Assembly: GCA_036244855.1 (NCBI GenBank)
Contig: BQKZ01000419.1
Span: 50,217 to 114,216, forward strand
Origin: Temnopleurus reevesii
Lineage: Eukaryota; Echinodermata; Echinoidea; Temnopleuroida; Temnopleuridae
Length of the DNA: 64,000 nucleotides
Direction: 5' to 3'
Of this stretch, positions 62,344-64,000 are shown piece after piece; position 1 is the stretch's first letter; each line of letters starts with the position of its first letter. Below the pieces are notes generated by a model. It was not told the origin of the DNA, did not search any database, and saw only the letters and a list, made by a program, of their open reading frames with translations. Made by a program: the position numbers and the translations under genes.

Positions 62344-64000
62344 GTTCATCTGAAGGCACCCATCAACCTTTAGATGCCATGAACTCAGACGAACACGATG
62401 AAGTTATCGGAGATGTCCATGTCTGTGGCAACTGCCGAGGGGAGTTTGTCTTCTTCGCTGACTTCGTCAAGCACAAACAGAGCTGCATCAAGAAGCAGGT
62501 GGTGATGATCTTCAACGACGGCCAGGAGCAGATGGAAGAGTCCAGCAGGATGTCCGAGAAAGACCAGGACACCGCATCAGATCGGTCCATGACTCCGGAA
62601 GATCGCAGCAAGTCCGTTGAGCCCAACTATGTCTCTGAAGGGAAAGCGGCTCAACAGCAGGAGGATCAGCCTGGAAGGTCCTCAGATCAAAGCCCCAACC
62701 CCAGCCTACCACCGTCCAATGTTTCCCTGGACAACCTTGAGAACACTCCCTATGCTGTGGCACAGTTTCCCCGTGAGTCTGCCATGATCCCTGGACACAC
62801 TGATGTTGTGATGATCCAAGAGCAGCTATACGCCCTTCAGCAGCAGCATATACACCAGCTGCACATGATCCAGAGCATCCAGCATCAGATCAACCATCTG
62901 ACTGCCCAGCAACAGAGGCAGAACATCCAACATCAACAACTACAGCAGCTGCATCAACAGAATCAGCAGAAGCAGGAGCCGAATAAAGACACCACGGATG
63001 GGAAGGATTCACCAGGACCTGATGATAAAACTGTTGAAACAAAAATTGAGCCATCGGCTTCCAGCTCTGGCTCTGGCTCAAGCACTGCAACCACCTCCAG
63101 CATTCCATCCACACCCATTGTCCCCATCCCAACAATCCCTGGAATGATTCAGCCACCTCACATCCTTTCCCCAGCAGGAGCTGCTGCTGCATCCGCTGTG
63201 CAGCAGTCTGCTATCGAGGCAATGCACGCCCACGGCAGACTATTACCACCACTGCCACCACCGTTCCACATGGCCAGTCAGAAGTCACCCTTTGAACTGC
63301 TCCAGCAGCACGCCAACCGTCTTATACCTCACAACCCACTTGGGATCCCCCCGCCCCTCCCCTACCATGAGAGTCTGCTGTCCACCCAGCCGAAGTCCAA
63401 GCCACCCAACGTGTCAGTATTTGATCCCAAGTTCAGCGCTGATGATCCCTTCTTCCGCCACAAATGCAGGTTCTGTCATAAAGTGTTTGGAAGTGACAGC
63501 GCCCTGCAGATCCATATCAGGTCCCATACTGGGGAACGTCCATACAAGTGCAACATCTGTGGCAACCGCTTCTCCACCAAAGGCAACCTGAAGGTGCACT
63601 TCCAGCGTCACCAGTCTAGGTACCCACACATCCACATGGATGTCAGGCACCACCCACCGACACCACCACTCATGGACCAACCACTTCAGCCACCTTCAAT
63701 CCACCAGATTCCAATGCCAACCATTCCTAACGACCATGCCAAATTCCCCCAGGATGAAGACATCTTCCCCCGCCAACCGTCTAAGAGCACCTCTCCAGGA
63801 GAGTCGGAAGGCAGTATGGGCGAAGTATCCAGGCGTCCACAGGAGGAGGACCAGTCTGAGGCAAGACATTCCAACAGCAACGAAAGAAGCCAGGGTGATG
63901 AAGAACGTGACAGTCCATCAACCAGTCAAGGAGAAAGTCTATCTCCTAACGAAAGGAGGCATATTCTATCCACATCTCCAATGGCTCTCTCCTCTCACGT
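62344..64000 (+). CDS. sall: spalt-like (SALL) zinc-finger transcription factor, coding exon 2 (continues past the window)
   Basis: Open in one frame to the right edge with no stop: residues 25 to about 576 of a nuclear DNA-binding developmental regulator. A C2HC finger lies at residues 52-72 (C52, C55, H68, C72), typical of SALL N termini. The conserved AVAQF word follows, then a Gln-rich segment at 181-235 ([14 protein letters not shown]), which in SALL proteins mediates multimerisation. Next are Ser/Thr/Pro/Ala-rich linkers and KSKPPNV just before the first double C2H2 finger: C399, C402, H415, H419, a TGERPYK linker, then C427, C430, H443, H447 with the SAL-box sequence [11 protein letters not shown]. 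This finger pair is nearly identical to vertebrate SALL1. Later finger pairs must lie downstream. The exon starts after an ACACAG acceptor and completes the glycine codon begun in exon 1. GC content is clearly higher than the intron. An internal ATG at 62379 with GCC before it could serve isoforms lacking the MSRRKQ motif. Confidence 0.97.

Noticed and set aside
62363..63880. Minus-strand frames and an alternative + frame (63292-63591) within exon 2.
   Set aside because: They are shadows of the GC-richer spalt coding frame, which alone encodes the zinc fingers.

Overview
The window looks like animal (metazoan) nuclear DNA. It is AT-rich, with many CA, GA and homopolymer C/G tracts, minisatellites, a dead LINE end, and one spliced gene whose exons are more GC-rich than their surroundings. 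The gene and the repeat style (TATAGCGC/AAGCGCT-type repeat ends, frequent AGGCCTA words) suggest a marine invertebrate, most likely an echinoderm such as a sea urchin. That assignment is inference from pattern only.

The one gene I can support is a spalt/SALL zinc-finger transcription factor on the + strand, cut by the right edge. Coding exon 1 (8708-8780) encodes only 24 codons plus one base and begins MSRRKQAKPQH, the SALL N-terminal repression (NuRD-recruiting) motif. It ends at a GTAGGT donor in phase 1. Coding exon 2 (62344 to beyond 64000) starts after a pyrimidine-rich ACACAG acceptor in the matching phase. It carries the N-terminal C2HC finger, the conserved glutamine-rich segment and the first SALL double C2H2 finger. 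About 576 residues are encoded here; the later finger pairs lie beyond the window.

Layout: 1-8.3 kb is the 5' flank, with blocks of CA/CT and GA/GT low complexity in the first 3.6 kb and otherwise AT-rich sequence without a gene. 8.34-8.71 kb is the probable promoter and 5' UTR. 8,781-62,343 is a single 53.6 kb intron with no recognisable nested protein gene. The intron contains GC-richer islands that may be enhancers (about 12.2, 23.8, 29.8, 32.4, 44, 46, 50.4 and 53.4 kb), a 15-bp perfect hairpin at 27.2 kb, a 3' LINE fragment at 29.0 kb, a polypurine higher-order minisatellite at 42.5-43.2 kb and a 79-bp minisatellite with a 158-bp dimeric period at 47.2-48.2 kb.

No tRNA, rRNA, CRISPR array or operon-like structure was seen. 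All regulatory calls are motif readings by eye. Many of the individual motifs are expected by chance in 64 kb, so their confidence is low.
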